This document shows, in pieces, positions 1 to 11,645 of a stretch of DNA of 64,000 nt (positions within the stretch are counted from its first letter, which is position 1; each line of letters starts with the position of its first letter). Origin of the DNA: Amaurobius ferox (Eukaryota; Arthropoda; Arachnida; Araneae; Amaurobiidae); the NCBI GenBank assembly GCA_951213105.1, contig OX578136.1:69053230-69117229 (forward strand), in the 5' to 3' direction. The translations under genes and the position numbers were made by a program. The notes beneath the pieces were generated by a model. The model had not been told where the DNA came from. It saw only the letters and a program-made list of their open reading frames with translations, and made no database searches.

Positions 1-779
1 ACCTAATTTTTCAAACATTTCTTTCAGCAAAGTTAAAATACGCAATTGCATCGACAATTTTGGGAAATATTCAAATTATACTATAAAATATATAAAAAAA
101 TTTCATCAAAATATGTTCGGTAGTTATTTAAATAAAAATTAAAATAATAATTACACCCATATTATATATTCTACCCATATTATATGAAGAGATCACGTGA
201 CTCACTCCAAAATTAAATTATGGCATCCATCTTTTTTTCTCAGCGTAAAAATCGTGATTTTAAAAGTTCTTTTAAATTTATATTTAATGTTGCATCCGCC
301 CTAAAACCTTTTTATTTTTGTGTATTTTCTGTACATCTATATTCTGCGCCAACGTAATAATTTTTTTTTAGTTTAAATGATCATCAAACTTTGACTATTT
401 CCACAACGAAGCCTAATTTTAATGGATGCAGGATGTAAACAAGTGATTGTAAGATGAGTGGTATAAGAATTACTGAATTTTTTTTCATGCAAAATTATTT
501 AGCTCCGAAGTCTGGAATAAAAGTGATATGAATGAAATATTTATCGCTTTTACATAGAGAGCCAGACGATTTGTATTTCGTTGACGTCATTTGAATAGAG
601 TTCATTTTCTAAATGAATTTTTAAGTTTTCAAATATAATAATAAATTACTGTAGTACTGTGATAATTTAATATATATCAGCGCTGAATGTATTGTATTGT
701 AGAGATGTTTAAATAAAATTGTATTTCAGGTGGAAAGTGTTTCATAGTCAATGTTTCATGCATGATTGATATTTCTTGC
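1..779 (-). mobile_element. HLE-C copy 1, cut by the window edge
   Basis: Non-coding repeat also seen at 28261-29236, 48126-49093, 52195-53500 and 53598-54900. Read on the minus strand it begins near 779 with the family 5' hairpin (ATCAAT..ATTGAT) and the motif AACACTTTCCA. The microsatellite and 3' hairpin lie beyond the left edge of the window. The family name is mine; Helitron/Helentron-like status is inferred from terminal structure. Confidence 0.75.
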
Positions 780-1439
780 TTGATTCTAGCCTCATTTTTT
801 AGTTTAATAAATGAAAAAAAATGGATACAAATTACTTTTTTGTACTTTCATACTGTGGGAAAGGATTCAACGGCACCAAATGTGGGACAGTTAACTGAAA
901 GTTAGACTTTTATCTTAATTTATTATTAACATAAAATATCTATATATGGCCATAAACTCGTATATAGTGGACTTATTTTTTATTGTACATTGCTTTGTTG
1001 TGCCGTTATATAAAACCCTCCAATTATTTAACTTTCGAGCGTGTTCTGTAAAAGAATCATTAATTAATATAATACTAAATTGACTGCACCCTTTTAACTT
1101 TAACAATAAAACATTTATTAATACTTAAATACTCAATTACAATAATTACTCTGCTTATTAACTATTTAGGAAGATAGCATGTGGGACCAGTATTAAAATG
1201 CCTTAAGTATCCTGATAAGCCGTCAATATTTGAGGAATACATACCATCAAATCTGTCTTGTACTTTGTCACCACCAGGTACTTCGCCGATCATATTACTG
1301 GAATAGATTCGAAGTACTTATTTATCACACGTAATTCGATGATCATATTGAACTGCTGGCTCGACATTCGTACTTGTTGTTGTTGTTGAGACCCAGACCG
1401 TCCGACCTACCAGAAAGGTGTAAGGTAACTGTATGGACG
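780..1439. other. unassigned AT-rich DNA
   Basis: I see no coding region, RNA gene or named repeat. The short open frame at 915-1106 has no recognisable motif and an AT-driven composition. Confidence 0.5.
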
Positions 1440-1590
1440 GCCGGGAAGTGCCACCCAATTTAGACCGGAACCCAGTGGGGGAGGCATCCACAGGGACCGT
1501 ACGGGGCCGGCGGGATTAGTTCTGCTTCTTATCGGGCCTATGCCTGCGGCGCTGCTGTAGCTCGTGACGTCATAAAGTACATCCCACAAT
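1440..1590. repeat. rearranged SINE body fragment
   Basis: Positions 1440-1493 are the reverse complement of the SINE segment at about 33690-33743. Positions 1493-1590 match, in direct orientation, the minus-strand tail of the 5S-headed SINE at 4689-4766 (shared GGGGCCGGCGGGATT and ATCGGGCCTA). The GC content is far above the surroundings. Two SINE parts are therefore joined in opposite orientation. No Pol III promoter box is visible in this copy. Confidence 0.6.
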
Positions 1591-2256
1591 TTACAACTTA
1601 CAGCATGTGTTTGAAAGTATGATCGTGTAAATATTGACGAAGATACAGATGTATCCTAATAAGGTAAGCTATATCGTTAATATTTTTATTATCTAGGTAA
1701 TAATAATAATGCATGGTGTTGTTAATTTCTAATATTTAAGGGAAAATGTAATCAATTTGTCCACTTTTTTCAAGATACTTAAAGTGATGCACATGCAGTA
1801 TAGGTCTAACGAACGTATCACCGAAAGGGGTTTCCTTTTAAGTGTATTTTTAAAATCTAGAAAATGACTAGAAGTGATTTAGAACTAGATTCATGCATGT
1901 CAAGATTTTAGGTAGCGTAATTTTTTCAAATCCAATGTCAAATTCGTCCGTTGAACGAGTATTTTTGCTACATAAGAAGCTGATGGAAGTCGGGTATAAA
2001 TAAACATACCTTAATGGAATAAGTAGAATGCAAATACATGTTTTTTTATTTATGCATTAGCATAATGAAATTTTTCTTAGTAAGGTTTGTTGTTGTCAAT
2101 ATAAACAATTGTTCGATTTATATATGTAAAGTGTAGAGTTAGACATTTTTGCGGATTGTTGTTGCCCCCCCCTAAAATTTTTGGTAACCCCCCCCCCCCA
2201 AAAAAAAAATCATAGATTATACACCCTCAAATTTTTTGGTGTAAGTAATTAAAAAA
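1591..2256. other. unassigned DNA with C/A homopolymer runs
   Basis: No gene is visible. Positions 2164-2210 hold runs of C and A of the kind common at decayed DNA-transposon ends, but I could not find a matching second terminus. Confidence 0.4.
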
Positions 2257-3008
2257 TCTGATGTGAGCAGCACATGACTTTCCCTGCAGACTTATATCCA
2301 CGTTCTCTTTATTTTAATTAAATTTATTTCACTTTTAATTCAATTTTCGTTCTCATTCGGTAACCGGGCTTATTTTCAAAGGTGGCGTAGGGAAAGTACG
2401 AAAAACTAATATATCTCGAGAACGGCTAGGCCTAGAGTAATGGGGTTGGTCTTATTCTTTTCTTCGTTAAAAATTACGCATTAAACAAGCATTTAATGGA
2501 TATATTTGAGCATATGTAGCTTTTTAGTTTAGATTTTGGCAATTTTTGCCGGCCATTCTACAAAAAAAGGCAGGTTATTTTTTTCTGAATCGTACCAAAA
2601 TCTAATCAGCACCAGGGTGACCTATACGTGACTCATCTACCGAATTTTGCGAAATTCGGTCCATTAGTTTTTTAGCTACAGTGGATACAAGCTTTTGCGG
2701 GTGATTTCGCAAAAAAAGGCGGGTTCTTTTATTCCGAATCGTACCCAAAACTAATCAGCACCAGCTCCGCCCACAAGTGACTTACCTACAAAATTTTGTG
2801 AAATTCGGTCCATTAGTTTTTTAGTTAGAGTGGATACAAAATCTGCACAGACAGACAGACAGACACACACACAGACGTCACGCTAAAAATGATTTTTTCG
2901 TATTCTAGAGGTCTCGAAACGTGTAGATCCGTCGAAAACTCGAGTTGCGATTTTCGACATGATTCTAATACTTTCCCTATACATTACCATGTATTACAGG
3001 GAAAGTAA
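2257..3008 (+). mobile_element. HLE-A copy 1, full length
   Basis: This is a complete non-coding element of about 750 bp. It starts TCTGATGTG with a small hairpin (ATGTG/CACAT), followed by ACTTTCCCTGCA. The body holds two tandem modules of about 150 bp (near 2551 and 2701). A CAGA/CACA microsatellite sits at 2849-2872. The 3' end is a hairpin (ACTTTCCCTATACAT..ATGTAT..AGGGAAAGT) ending GTAA. Other copies lie at 41695, 44827, 45998 and 50145. There is no ORF, so any movement would depend on enzymes supplied elsewhere. Confidence 0.8.
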
Positions 3009-4076
3009 AAAGTAAATGTGTTTCATGTAAATAAAATTTTTACTTTATCTTGTTCTTTTTGTGTACGTGTTTTGATTTTTTATTAGTGAGTCAAAAAGGA
3101 ATCATTGATCTGCAATTTGTAAATGGTCTATGGGCAATTGTCATATTGTCGTAGCAAAAGGCAAGATTAAAATTGAGAATGCTATTGCTACAGTACTATT
3201 AATTAATGACTAATGTAACTTTATTCTTTCAATCATCTGACCTCCAAAGAAACTGGAAACCAATTTTTTATTTATTTTATGCACATGTGTATTAAATATA
3301 AAAATGTGAAATACACAAATCATTGTTTCTATTTTTTTTTTCCCATTGCATATTTGTAATTACAAAGAAAAAAAAATCTAAATTTCATAATTTTTTTTTG
3401 GAAAAACTGAAATTCATATTGGCTCCGAAAACTTTTCGTGGATTATTTAGCTTATTATTATTTCATTAAAATGCAGATGATAACACTCAGCAACCTTAAA
3501 GTGTTAAAAGTAGAATTTTCAAAGCTTCACATCACAGGTGAAAATCATCTGTCAATAAGTAACGACTAAAATTATTTTCGTTGAAAAAAAAAAAAAAAAG
3601 ATTTAAGCTATTAAAATAAGTTTGGTAAAATAGTTTGTCATTGTAATACAGTATTATATTTGATATTTAATCGATGTATTCAAATTTATTAAATTATTTC
3701 TGTTGTAAAAAAGCGTATCACCCGAAAGAAATTTTTTAGTTTTTTAAAAATTATTACTATTTGAGACTAGTCTTTTCCTGTCATTCACGCTAATCTCTAC
3801 ATTTCATTTTACCAAAACAGAGATTTCAATTTAATCTGAAAATGCACAATAACAAAAAATAAATATTTTTATATCACAACCCTGCTATCAATTACAAATG
3901 TAATTTCCGAAATAGTCGTTCATAATGGGCGTGATCACTTATTGACGCTTAAAATATAAATCTAATGTCTGTATTATTATGTATGTATATTATTATTAAG
4001 TATGCATGCATATCATTATTAAGTATGCATATTATTATTAAGTATATATATATCATTAAGTATGTATTATTATTAA

Positions 4077-4112
<36 letters not shown>

Positions 4113-4688
4113 AAGTATGTATGTATATTACTATTAAATAAGTATTAATATTATATTAATTAATAGTATTAAATAATTATTAATAGTATATTAATTATTA
4201 AATATTTTTATTAAGTATGTATGTATATTAGGATATATGTTATGTAAATCTGACAGTTAAAACTTTTGAAAGACCTTATTACAAAAATGTTTTAGGAGAA
4301 CTATGTAATTAGAAATTTAATTAACTCTGCCCAAAAGCATTATTATATATATATAAGAGGTCATAATGTGTTTCTGTGCATTAGGTTATTTAAGAACAAA
4401 AGCCAGATTTCTCAAGTAAATGAATTTTATGAAAAAATAAAATTCAAAAGGTTAAAACCTGGCATTGAATTTTTTAAAAGGAAAAAAAAAAAAAAACTCG
4501 TAACTACAGAAATATTCAGTATTTTTTTACTTTACAATCTTATTTATATTCCTTCTTTATATATATAATTTGTTTTCGTTATATTTATTCAATTAAATCA
4601 TTATTACTTCAACCAACTTCTATCACTCTAAAATATCGACTCCATAATCGACGCTGATTAAGAACTGGAGCAAAGTGTAAACGCCGTG
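3009..4688. other. unassigned AT-rich DNA with a TATTATTAAGTATG minisatellite
   Basis: Positions 3975-4230 hold degenerate repeats of TATTATTAAGTATG(TA) and a pure TA run at about 4078-4109. An open frame at 4368-4568 is lysine- and leucine-rich because of poly-A and AT runs and shows no domain. No gene is recognised. Confidence 0.5.
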
Positions 4689-5027
4689 GATGGGATGTAA
4701 GTTGTGACGTCACGAATCCTGCATCTAGGCCCGATAGCAAGAAGAAATCCCGCCGGCCCCGGACCGTACCCTCCTTCCCCTACCACCAACCTCTCGGAAG
4801 GACTTACGGACCCACATGTTTAACGTGATCGTACTCCGCATGAACACGGCGGCATTTGTGGCAGCGTGCAAATCTAGCGCGCAAACCACGGGGATACCGC
4901 ATCCGAGATGGCCAACAGCACGCGGCGTTCCGAGGTGGTCACCCACCAAGTACTAACCGCGCCCGATGCTGCTTGACTTCGGTGATCTAACGAGAACCGG
5001 TGTTTTCAGCACGGTACGGCCGTTGGC
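4689..5027 (-). mobile_element. SINE with 5S rRNA-derived head (SINE3-type)
   Basis: On the minus strand a nearly complete 5S rRNA sequence (5027 to 4911) runs directly, with no T-run terminator, into a GC-rich body. The body includes a 90-bp block (4853 to 4764) that is about 93% identical by eye to 33563-33652 in a tRNA-headed SINE. The tail ends near GTGACGTCAC. A 5S internal promoter driving a non-5S body is the defining feature of SINE3 elements. No clear poly-A tail or target duplication could be fixed. Confidence 0.75.
4911..5027 (-). rRNA. 5S rRNA-like sequence, SINE head, probably not a functional gene
   Basis: The 117-bp segment has the 5S layout: GCCAAC at the 5' end and GTTGGC at the 3' end forming the closing stem, AAGCAGCATCGGGC in the internal promoter A-box region, and GGTTAGTACTTGG as the C-box region. 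It is 2-3 nt shorter than typical 5S; one deletion follows TTGG. No oligo-T terminator follows the 3' end, because the sequence reads into SINE body. I therefore treat it as a 5S-derived promoter head rather than a 5S gene. Confidence 0.75.
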
Positions 5028-5629
5028 CCTGACATTCGTACTTGTGTCATTCTTGTAGTCGACACATCTTTCTAAGTTTCGTGCTCCTTGATTTCGAGCT
5101 GTTAACCTCTTACATTTTTTTCCAAGTCTATTCATCTTGTTCTTATGTCACAAGTTGTGGTTCTCTTCGCCTCCGGACTGTCACTTCCACTTTGCTCTCA
5201 TTTGCGGCCTTGAGGGTAACGCTACAAACTTCATCTGAATTGGCTAGTCTTATCCAATGTCGTTCTTTACATTATTTTAAGAGTTCGTTCGACCCCTCTT
5301 ATGAGTTTCTTTGACCTTTGAGTTCACGTGTAGTAAACACAGGCGTCATCGAGGCTGGGGTAGTGTTTGACCCTTTCAGATACAATAAATTTACTGGCAT
5401 AAAGCTGTCTCACTAATAACGCAACACATAGTGTGAGATCTATTTCCGGTCTCACACATACTACGGATTCTGTACTTTCATTCATACAGATATCAACTCG
5501 TAAATACAGTTTCACCAAGGTCATTATTTTGTACGATTCCAGTTCTGTCTTGAAAGATATATATAGAAATAGAAATTGTGACTCGAGGCAAACTTATGAC
5601 TAAATTATTGTCATTCTCTTTGGCTAATT
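5028..5629. other. unassigned DNA
   Basis: Open frames on both strands (5042-5314 plus, 5324-5524 minus) show no recognisable motif. The sequence is less AT-rich than average and may be decayed transposon, but I cannot name it. Confidence 0.4.
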
Positions 5630-6115
5630 CCGCAGTGCTGCAGTGGGACCTGCTCATTGTGGTGTGGAAGGAAATGAAAGGGCGGACATCTTGGCAAAGA
5701 AAGGTATTGCTGTCCTTCAGAAACTAAACCCATTAATGACTTTTAATTTTGAAAAACGTCTAATTAAGTTGGAGATTGGAAAAAAAATATAAATCTGACA
5801 TGTTCAACGAAGCTAGGGAAAAGACCTGAGAGTGCCTTGCTGATTTAAAATCTCCAATTCCAAGTTTCCTTCTTGGTTCGGCTGTTGCTTTGTTTCGTCT
5901 GGACATGATTGCCTCAATGCCTAAGTATTTAGAATTGGACTTGTGAATTCACCTAATTGTACTTTATGTAATTCTAGACGACCTATGAATAGAGAACATT
6001 TAGACACGTGTATCGCACTTAATGGTTTTAGTTGTTGTATTGTTCAAATATATTGGGAAAATAGAAGGCTAAATGGCTTAGTTGTGAAATGCCTGGCATT
6101 TGTAGATAAATAAAC
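5630..6115 (+). pseudogene. LINE ORF2 3' fragment: RNase H end plus C-terminal zinc motif
   Basis: The frame near 5645-5790 reads PAHCGVEGNERADILAKKG, the C-terminal signature of the RNase H domain found in I-group non-LTR retrotransposons. A one-base deletion breaks the frame just before it, at the W(V)P site. A second segment near 5930-6015 reads CTLC, then M-N-R-E-H-L-D-T-C, matching the C-terminal Cys/His motif of such ORF2 proteins. Stops and frameshifts separate the pieces. The upstream reverse transcriptase is absent, as expected for a 5'-truncated LINE. The end near 6115 (AAATAAA) could be the element's 3' tail. Confidence 0.75.
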
Positions 6116-6139
6116 TTTCATTCTACTGTGAGATGTTAA

Positions 6140-6597
6140 TCTGTTGTGGGCAGCACACGACTTTCCCTACATAATGAAACAACTTTACTTCTTTCACAGC
6201 AAAATTAGGGTGTATAAAATCCACAGCACGATGTTTTCGGAATTTAATTAATTAGTAATTTCCGGTAACTTATTAGTTCAAAGAGGAGGATTTATTCATA
6301 CTCGCATGCAAAATCTTCATCAAAATGCAATTGACATTTAATTAATATCCAGTAAAATAAATAATTATGGATGAATTCTTTGGCATAAAATAGCAAAACT
6401 ACAGGGGGACCCCAATTTTACGTTTCCCGCTTCACACGTTTTCTCGTTTTGTGCATAATTTGCTTCGGTCACGACAAATGCCCTATACCAATAATGTTAA
6501 TAATTACTAATACAAATCAAATTTGTCTCATATAGTTGTATCAAAGAAGTAAATTCACTGCATTATATAAGGAAAGTCACGTGCTGCCCGCATCAGA
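6140..6597. mobile_element. two HLE-B 5' termini facing inward (HLE-B0)
   Basis: An HLE-B 5' end in plus orientation begins at 6140 (TCTGTTGTG.., then ACTTTCCCTACATAATG). A second, in minus orientation, ends at 6597 (ATAAGGAAAGTCACGTGCTG..). The 458 bp between them has no microsatellite and no 3' hairpin. Confidence 0.6.
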
Positions 6598-6966
6598 TTT
6601 TCTAAATTGGTATGTAACTTTAGAGAACAATAATTATGTCTTAAGGAGTGTATTTGATTTGAAGTTAAAAGATTGGTCTTCCAAGTATGGGACCCACGTC
6701 CTATAACCTATAAGAAATTTTAAAAGTTAACAGCAGTTACCTTACAAAGTTTGCAACCTTTGACTGTTTAAATAACAATTATGGTCTTGGTATCTTTACA
6801 GCTTAAAACAATTAAAGTAACAGTTGTGTCCAGGAAAATAACTGTTCTATAAATAACTAATTCAGCACTATAAATTTTTAAAGACGAAAGCTAGTAGTCC
6901 AGTATTGTAGTTATTTCCTCTGCAAATCCCACGTATTTACTTAACATGAACTGACTGTGGAAATTA
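6598..6966. other. unassigned DNA
   Basis: No feature recognised. Confidence 0.4.
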
Positions 6967-7204
6967 CAGGAGTGTCCAAAATTGTGGAAACCGCTTGAGA
7001 AAAGTGTATTTTTGAGGTTTGATAGCTCATAATATCATCTTTGTGTGTACCAATACCATAAAATTATATATCAATGGAAAGATAATTTAATCAAGATTGT
7101 AATGTAATAACATTTATGAATTATTTTTTAATAGAGCATCATTTAAAGAAGAAAAGTGAAATACATAGAAAAAACGTGATATACAAAAATTCTTACCATG
7201 TCAG

Positions 7205-9146
7205 TTAATACTTAGTTGGGTAACCATTAGCAGCCCTAATTACGACCTTACAGCGCTTTCCTATGGAGTGAACCAAGGTTTTGAGTTCTTCTGTTGTCAT
7301 AATGTGAAACCAAGATTGAATTATTGTTTCTGTTAATTGGATTTTATTGTTTCGTTGCTTCTGACTAACAAGTTTCTTTAGTCGGCTGCATCGACTTTCG
7401 ATGGGGTTAAGGTCTGGGCTATTCTCAGACCATTTCAGCAATTGAATATGATGATCTTTGTGAGATCAGGAACAGATTTGAGACAAGACTTAGCGGATAC
7501 AGTTTTATGTTGAATATGTATGACTGTCTGTAATATCAAACAATGTGTCAGACTTAAGGATGCCAGTTTTATTGCATTTTGACTCGAGACGTCAAATAGG
7601 CCATACACATAGGGGGATAAAGTGAAGATACGAGATTGGGTGAAGATGCTAACCAATTATTCAAGATGTCTGGTCGCGTTGTTCTAAGGGTGGACAAACA
7701 GAGCCAAAGAGGCGTTACATACTTCAGGCAAAAGATGTGGCAACCAAAAGATTCCAGAGATGAAATACAGAAGTCCTACGGTAGAATGAATCGAGATGCA
7801 ATCGAGAACATTCCACAGAAATGTCCTGACATAACTTCAACGCCCGATTTATTTATGATGTGAATGGAATGTCCTGATATACAGAACTTTAACGGCAGAT
7901 GCCAGATTGACTGCAGTACGAGTAGGAGTACTACACCGTGAGTTAGTACCAGTACAAAATACTCTGATGTAAGAGTTGTGATCAATGGCCAAAGACGAAA
8001 TTCGAGGTTTGTACTTACCAAATATTGTAGCAGGTCTTAGACCATTTGATAATATAATTTACCTGGTCTCATATTTCCTAGCTCCTCAGCAAATAATATG
8101 ACAATTGTTGTAATTAATTTAATAATTAACCAAATGTTCTTAATAAATAATTTTATTTTAAAGTTAAAATGGTGCAGTTAATTGTAGTATTATGTTAATT
8201 AATATTCTATTCCAGGAACATGCACTAGAAATAAATATGGTGGGCTTTAATAGGGGCACAACTCAATGGGTTTCACGATTTACGATAGTTCGGACATGTT
8301 CTAAGATTAATTAAATATATTTCTTAAATGTAACTTTAAGTTACGTCTTGTTTGTGCACCACAATCTTGAAGTCAATTTTTGCACATACGAGCAACATGA
8401 CAGAGCCGAATCCTGTTGAAATATAAATGCTTCATTATCTTGGAACAGATAACGTGCAGAAAGCTGTAGTTTGGGCTCAAGCATTTCATTTATGTAACTT
8501 TGAGCATTTATATTCCCATTGATCACGCAAATTCTGTCCACACTTCTTGATGTCATACAATCCCAGATCATAACCCCTAACTGGGTGTTTCACGGTAGGT
8601 GTAATGCAATTAAGATGCAAACCTTCTCCGATTCTTCTCCTTACGCATTCTACGCCATGGCTACCAAACAGGGAGATTTTTGTCTCATCACTCCAAATTA
8701 CACTGTCCCATTGTTCCATTGTACAGTTAACATGAGTTTTAGCCCAGTTTAATCTTTTTAACTTTTGTTTGAGAAATAAAAATGCCTTTTTTTGTGGAAT
8801 TCTAGTATTTAGACTAAATTCATGCACTCTGTTCCGATCAGTCCTTCTTGCATTGGACTTCACATTGCATTGCGCCATTTCACCTTGTATACACCCCGAG
8901 ATGGTTTTCTTCTATCACCTAGGCACAGTATCTTAATTCTTCTATCATCACTTGCTGTTGCGTACTTTTTCCTGTCTTTACCAGTCTGGTTTTGTAGTGA
9001 CTGAGTCTCCTTACACCTCTTCAAAAATTTAGAAATGCCACCTTTGGTTAAGCTTCCCCCAACATTTCTTCATAACTGTAGCTTTTTTCAATTAATAGTA
9101 CTATTTTACATCGCTTTCTGGGTGACCAGTCAACTCTTTGCGCCAT
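7205..9146 (-). pseudogene. Tc1-like transposase, frameshifted and split
   Basis: The ATG is at 9146. The N-terminal helix-turn-helix region (MAQRVDWSPRKRCKIVLLIE..) hits a stop and continues in another frame, with a further shift near 8880. The DDE core follows: VIWSDET (first Asp) near 8700, a frameshift near 8570, FQQDSA (second Asp) near 8420, then the insertion, then WSENSPDLNPIE (final Glu) at 7440-7405. The three catalytic positions can be found, but the frame is broken at several sites, so no active enzyme can be made. The C-terminus ends at 7205. Confidence 0.85.
7442..8350. other. unidentified insertion inside the Tc1-like transposase
   Basis: This roughly 905-bp segment separates the second and third catalytic regions of the transposase. 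No terminal inverted repeat or target duplication is obvious. A plus-strand open frame at 7636-7863 (75 aa, with QRGVTYFRQKMWQPKD) is unusually rich in charged residues for this window, but I do not recognise it. Confidence 0.5.
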
Positions 9147-9784
9147 TTCTTTAATTTTATTTCGTTTTACAAGCTCACTAAATCAAGGAATACAAAAACC
9201 AAGCAACTTGATAGTAATCACATAACACACTGATAAATGCCCTGTGACCTGTTGGCTCATTGCCGAAACAAGATGATACCTGATTGGCTCTCTAAACACT
9301 CATGCTCATTGGCTACATTCAAATGAAGGAAAGCTACTTCATATAAACCTAAGCAAGCTGTTTTCTGGTTATTTGGCTATAAATTTTGATAAAATACAGA
9401 TAATTGAACAAATGTTATTGCATTACAACCTTGCTTAAATTATCTTTCCATTGCTATATAATTTTATGGTATTAGTACAAAAAGTGGTATTATGAGCCAT
9501 CAAATCTCAAAATATACTTTTCCCAAAAAGTTTCCACAATTTTGGCCACTACTGTAAGATAAGTTCTTCACATGATCATATTTTGCGAAATTACTGCAGA
9601 CAGCAAGTTTTCTGGTTTTAAGTGCTCTTAACGTCATCCATGGTTGATGAGCTGTATTAAAAATGAAAACAGTCCATAATACTGTTAGCTTTAATGGAAG
9701 GAATTTATTTCCGTCTAATGACTGTTCAAGTTATTAGTTTCTAGACTCGTCGGTAGGAAAGTCAAATGCTCTTAACGCAAAATA

Positions 9785-10009
9785 CCTGGTATATTTAGAT
9801 GTTTATAACCCCAAAGGCCTGATATATTTAGATGTTAATAACGACAAAGGCCTGGTGTATTTAGATGTTTACAACGGCATAGGCCTGGCATATTTAGATG
9901 TTTATATCGCCATAGGCCTGGTATATTTAGAAGTTTATAACGACAAAGGTCTTGCATATTTAGATGTTTATATCGCCATAGGCCTGGTATATTGAGATGT
10001 TCATATTGA
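9785..10009. repeat. 33-bp minisatellite, about 6.8 copies
   Basis: Units begin CCTGGTATATTTAGATGTTT at 9785, 9818, 9851, 9884, 9917, 9950 and 9983 (partial). They are about 85-90% alike by eye. Confidence 0.9.
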
Positions 10010-11404
10010 ATTGTTCTAACCCTCCCCTTTCATTCGTGAAATTCCTACACTTCACTTAAGCCCATTTTTCTAAATAAATGTGGTAAGTTCTGTTTTGTAA
10101 ATGAAGCAATAATTTCGAACTGTGTTGTTTTTTTGGATTAAGAATTAGATATACATTACCTTAAAGCAAATAATTTAACAGTTTGTACAACAATTTCTGC
10201 TCTGTTAAATATTTTTTTCGTTAATTTTATGCAATATTATTTTTAAATCTGAAATTTGTTTAAATCAGACAAAGGTTGAATATTAGCTTGTCTGATCAGA
10301 CAAAGGTTGATAAGTAATCAGACAAAGGTTGAATATTAGCTTTTCTCTTCAAATAAATTCTATACTTTTCTATAAGATTTACCTAAGTTCTAATTATATT
10401 TCATTGAATTAGCATACGTTTGAGAATTGAAGATTTAAAGATTAAATGGCTCTAATCACATTTACAGATATTTTAATTGGATAGATGGATTTAATTTATA
10501 GTTTAGCGATCTGTTAAATATATGAACAATTGTAAAGACAATTATGGGTTTTGAATATATTTTGTATAAGTTCCATTTCGCATTTAATAAGTAGGGAATT
10601 AATGGTACTAATCTAGTACTCAATGTTCCAATATTTATTAAAAAATAATTTATTGTAATACTTGACAATAATGTTTAGAAATAAAAAATTGTCTTAAACA
10701 CTCCCATGCTATTATGATAAGTAAAAATTGATTTAAATTACAAATTGAAAAAGGATTGATTCATTATGCCAAATCTGCATACACTTCTTATTTATTACTA
10801 TCTATGTTTAGAAAAAGAAAAAACTAAGTAAAACATGCATTTAAATATTATTAAAAATGTTTAAATTTGTTTCTAATAATTTTCATTATCCCGGTATTCT
10901 TTTACATGTTAACCAATTGAGCGAATCATAGAAGAATTAATTCTATACTTGTACATTTTTCGGAAAAGTTTCACATCAAAAAAATATTAGAACATAATGT
11001 TATCCCTTTTTTATTTTTAATCCCTGCAAAAAAATTAATTCTCAAAATACTCGAAAATATTGCAATTATTATTAAAACAGGTTAAGTGAAAATATTAAAC
11101 GAAAAATTTTGCTACCAATTACCTTAAATAAAGCATATTAATGTGCAGTGCAATGAATGTTACAAATTTGTGCTTAAATTTTAAATTTATTCTATTGGTT
11201 TCATTTTATATACTATCATTTAAACTAATTATTTCAGTAAAAAAATTCATGATGTTGAGAATTTTAAATGGAAAGAAACTTTGATTGAAGGAAACTTTCT
11301 GCATGTTTGTTTTACTGGGTTTGTAATTTTATATTTACGTATGTAAATTTGTATATTTATTTTGGACACTACTATTAGCAAAACTAATATTCTGTAAGCA
11401 AAGA
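10010..11404. other. unassigned AT-rich DNA
   Basis: The only structure seen is three copies of CAGACAAAGGTTGA within 10264-10345. No gene is recognised. Confidence 0.5.
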
Positions 11405-11645
11405 AATGAAAACGTAAACGATAATAATTATAACAAAAATGTAAACGATAATAATAATAATAATAAAACGTAAACGATAATAATAATGATAGAAACATAA
11501 ACGATAATAATAATAATGAAAAAGTAAACAGTAATAATAATAAAAATTTAAACGATAATAATAAAAACGTAAACGATAATAATAAAAACGTAAAAGATAA
11601 TAATAAAAATGTAAACGATAATAATAATAATAATAAAGTGATAAA
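11405..11645. repeat. AACGATAATAATAA minisatellite
   Basis: Degenerate repeats of (A)nACGTAAACGATAATAATAA with variable AAT runs. Open frames across it are composition artefacts. Confidence 0.85.

Larger units (their letters stand above)
6967..9554 (-). mobile_element. Tc1-like DNA transposon carrying a 0.9-kb internal insertion
   Basis: Imperfect terminal inverted repeats of about 60 bp start CAGGAGTGTCCAAAATTGTG on the left and CAGTAGTGGCCAAAATTGTG, reverse complemented, on the right. TA flanks both ends (6965-6966 and 9555-9556), as expected for Tc1/mariner. The minus strand carries a decayed transposase interrupted between about 7442 and 8350. Without that insertion the element would be about 1.68 kb, normal for the family. 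Confidence 0.85.

Noticed and set aside
4911..5027. Functional 5S rRNA gene
   Set aside because: There is no T-run terminator, there is a deletion in the C-box region, and the sequence reads directly into a SINE body shared with another SINE.
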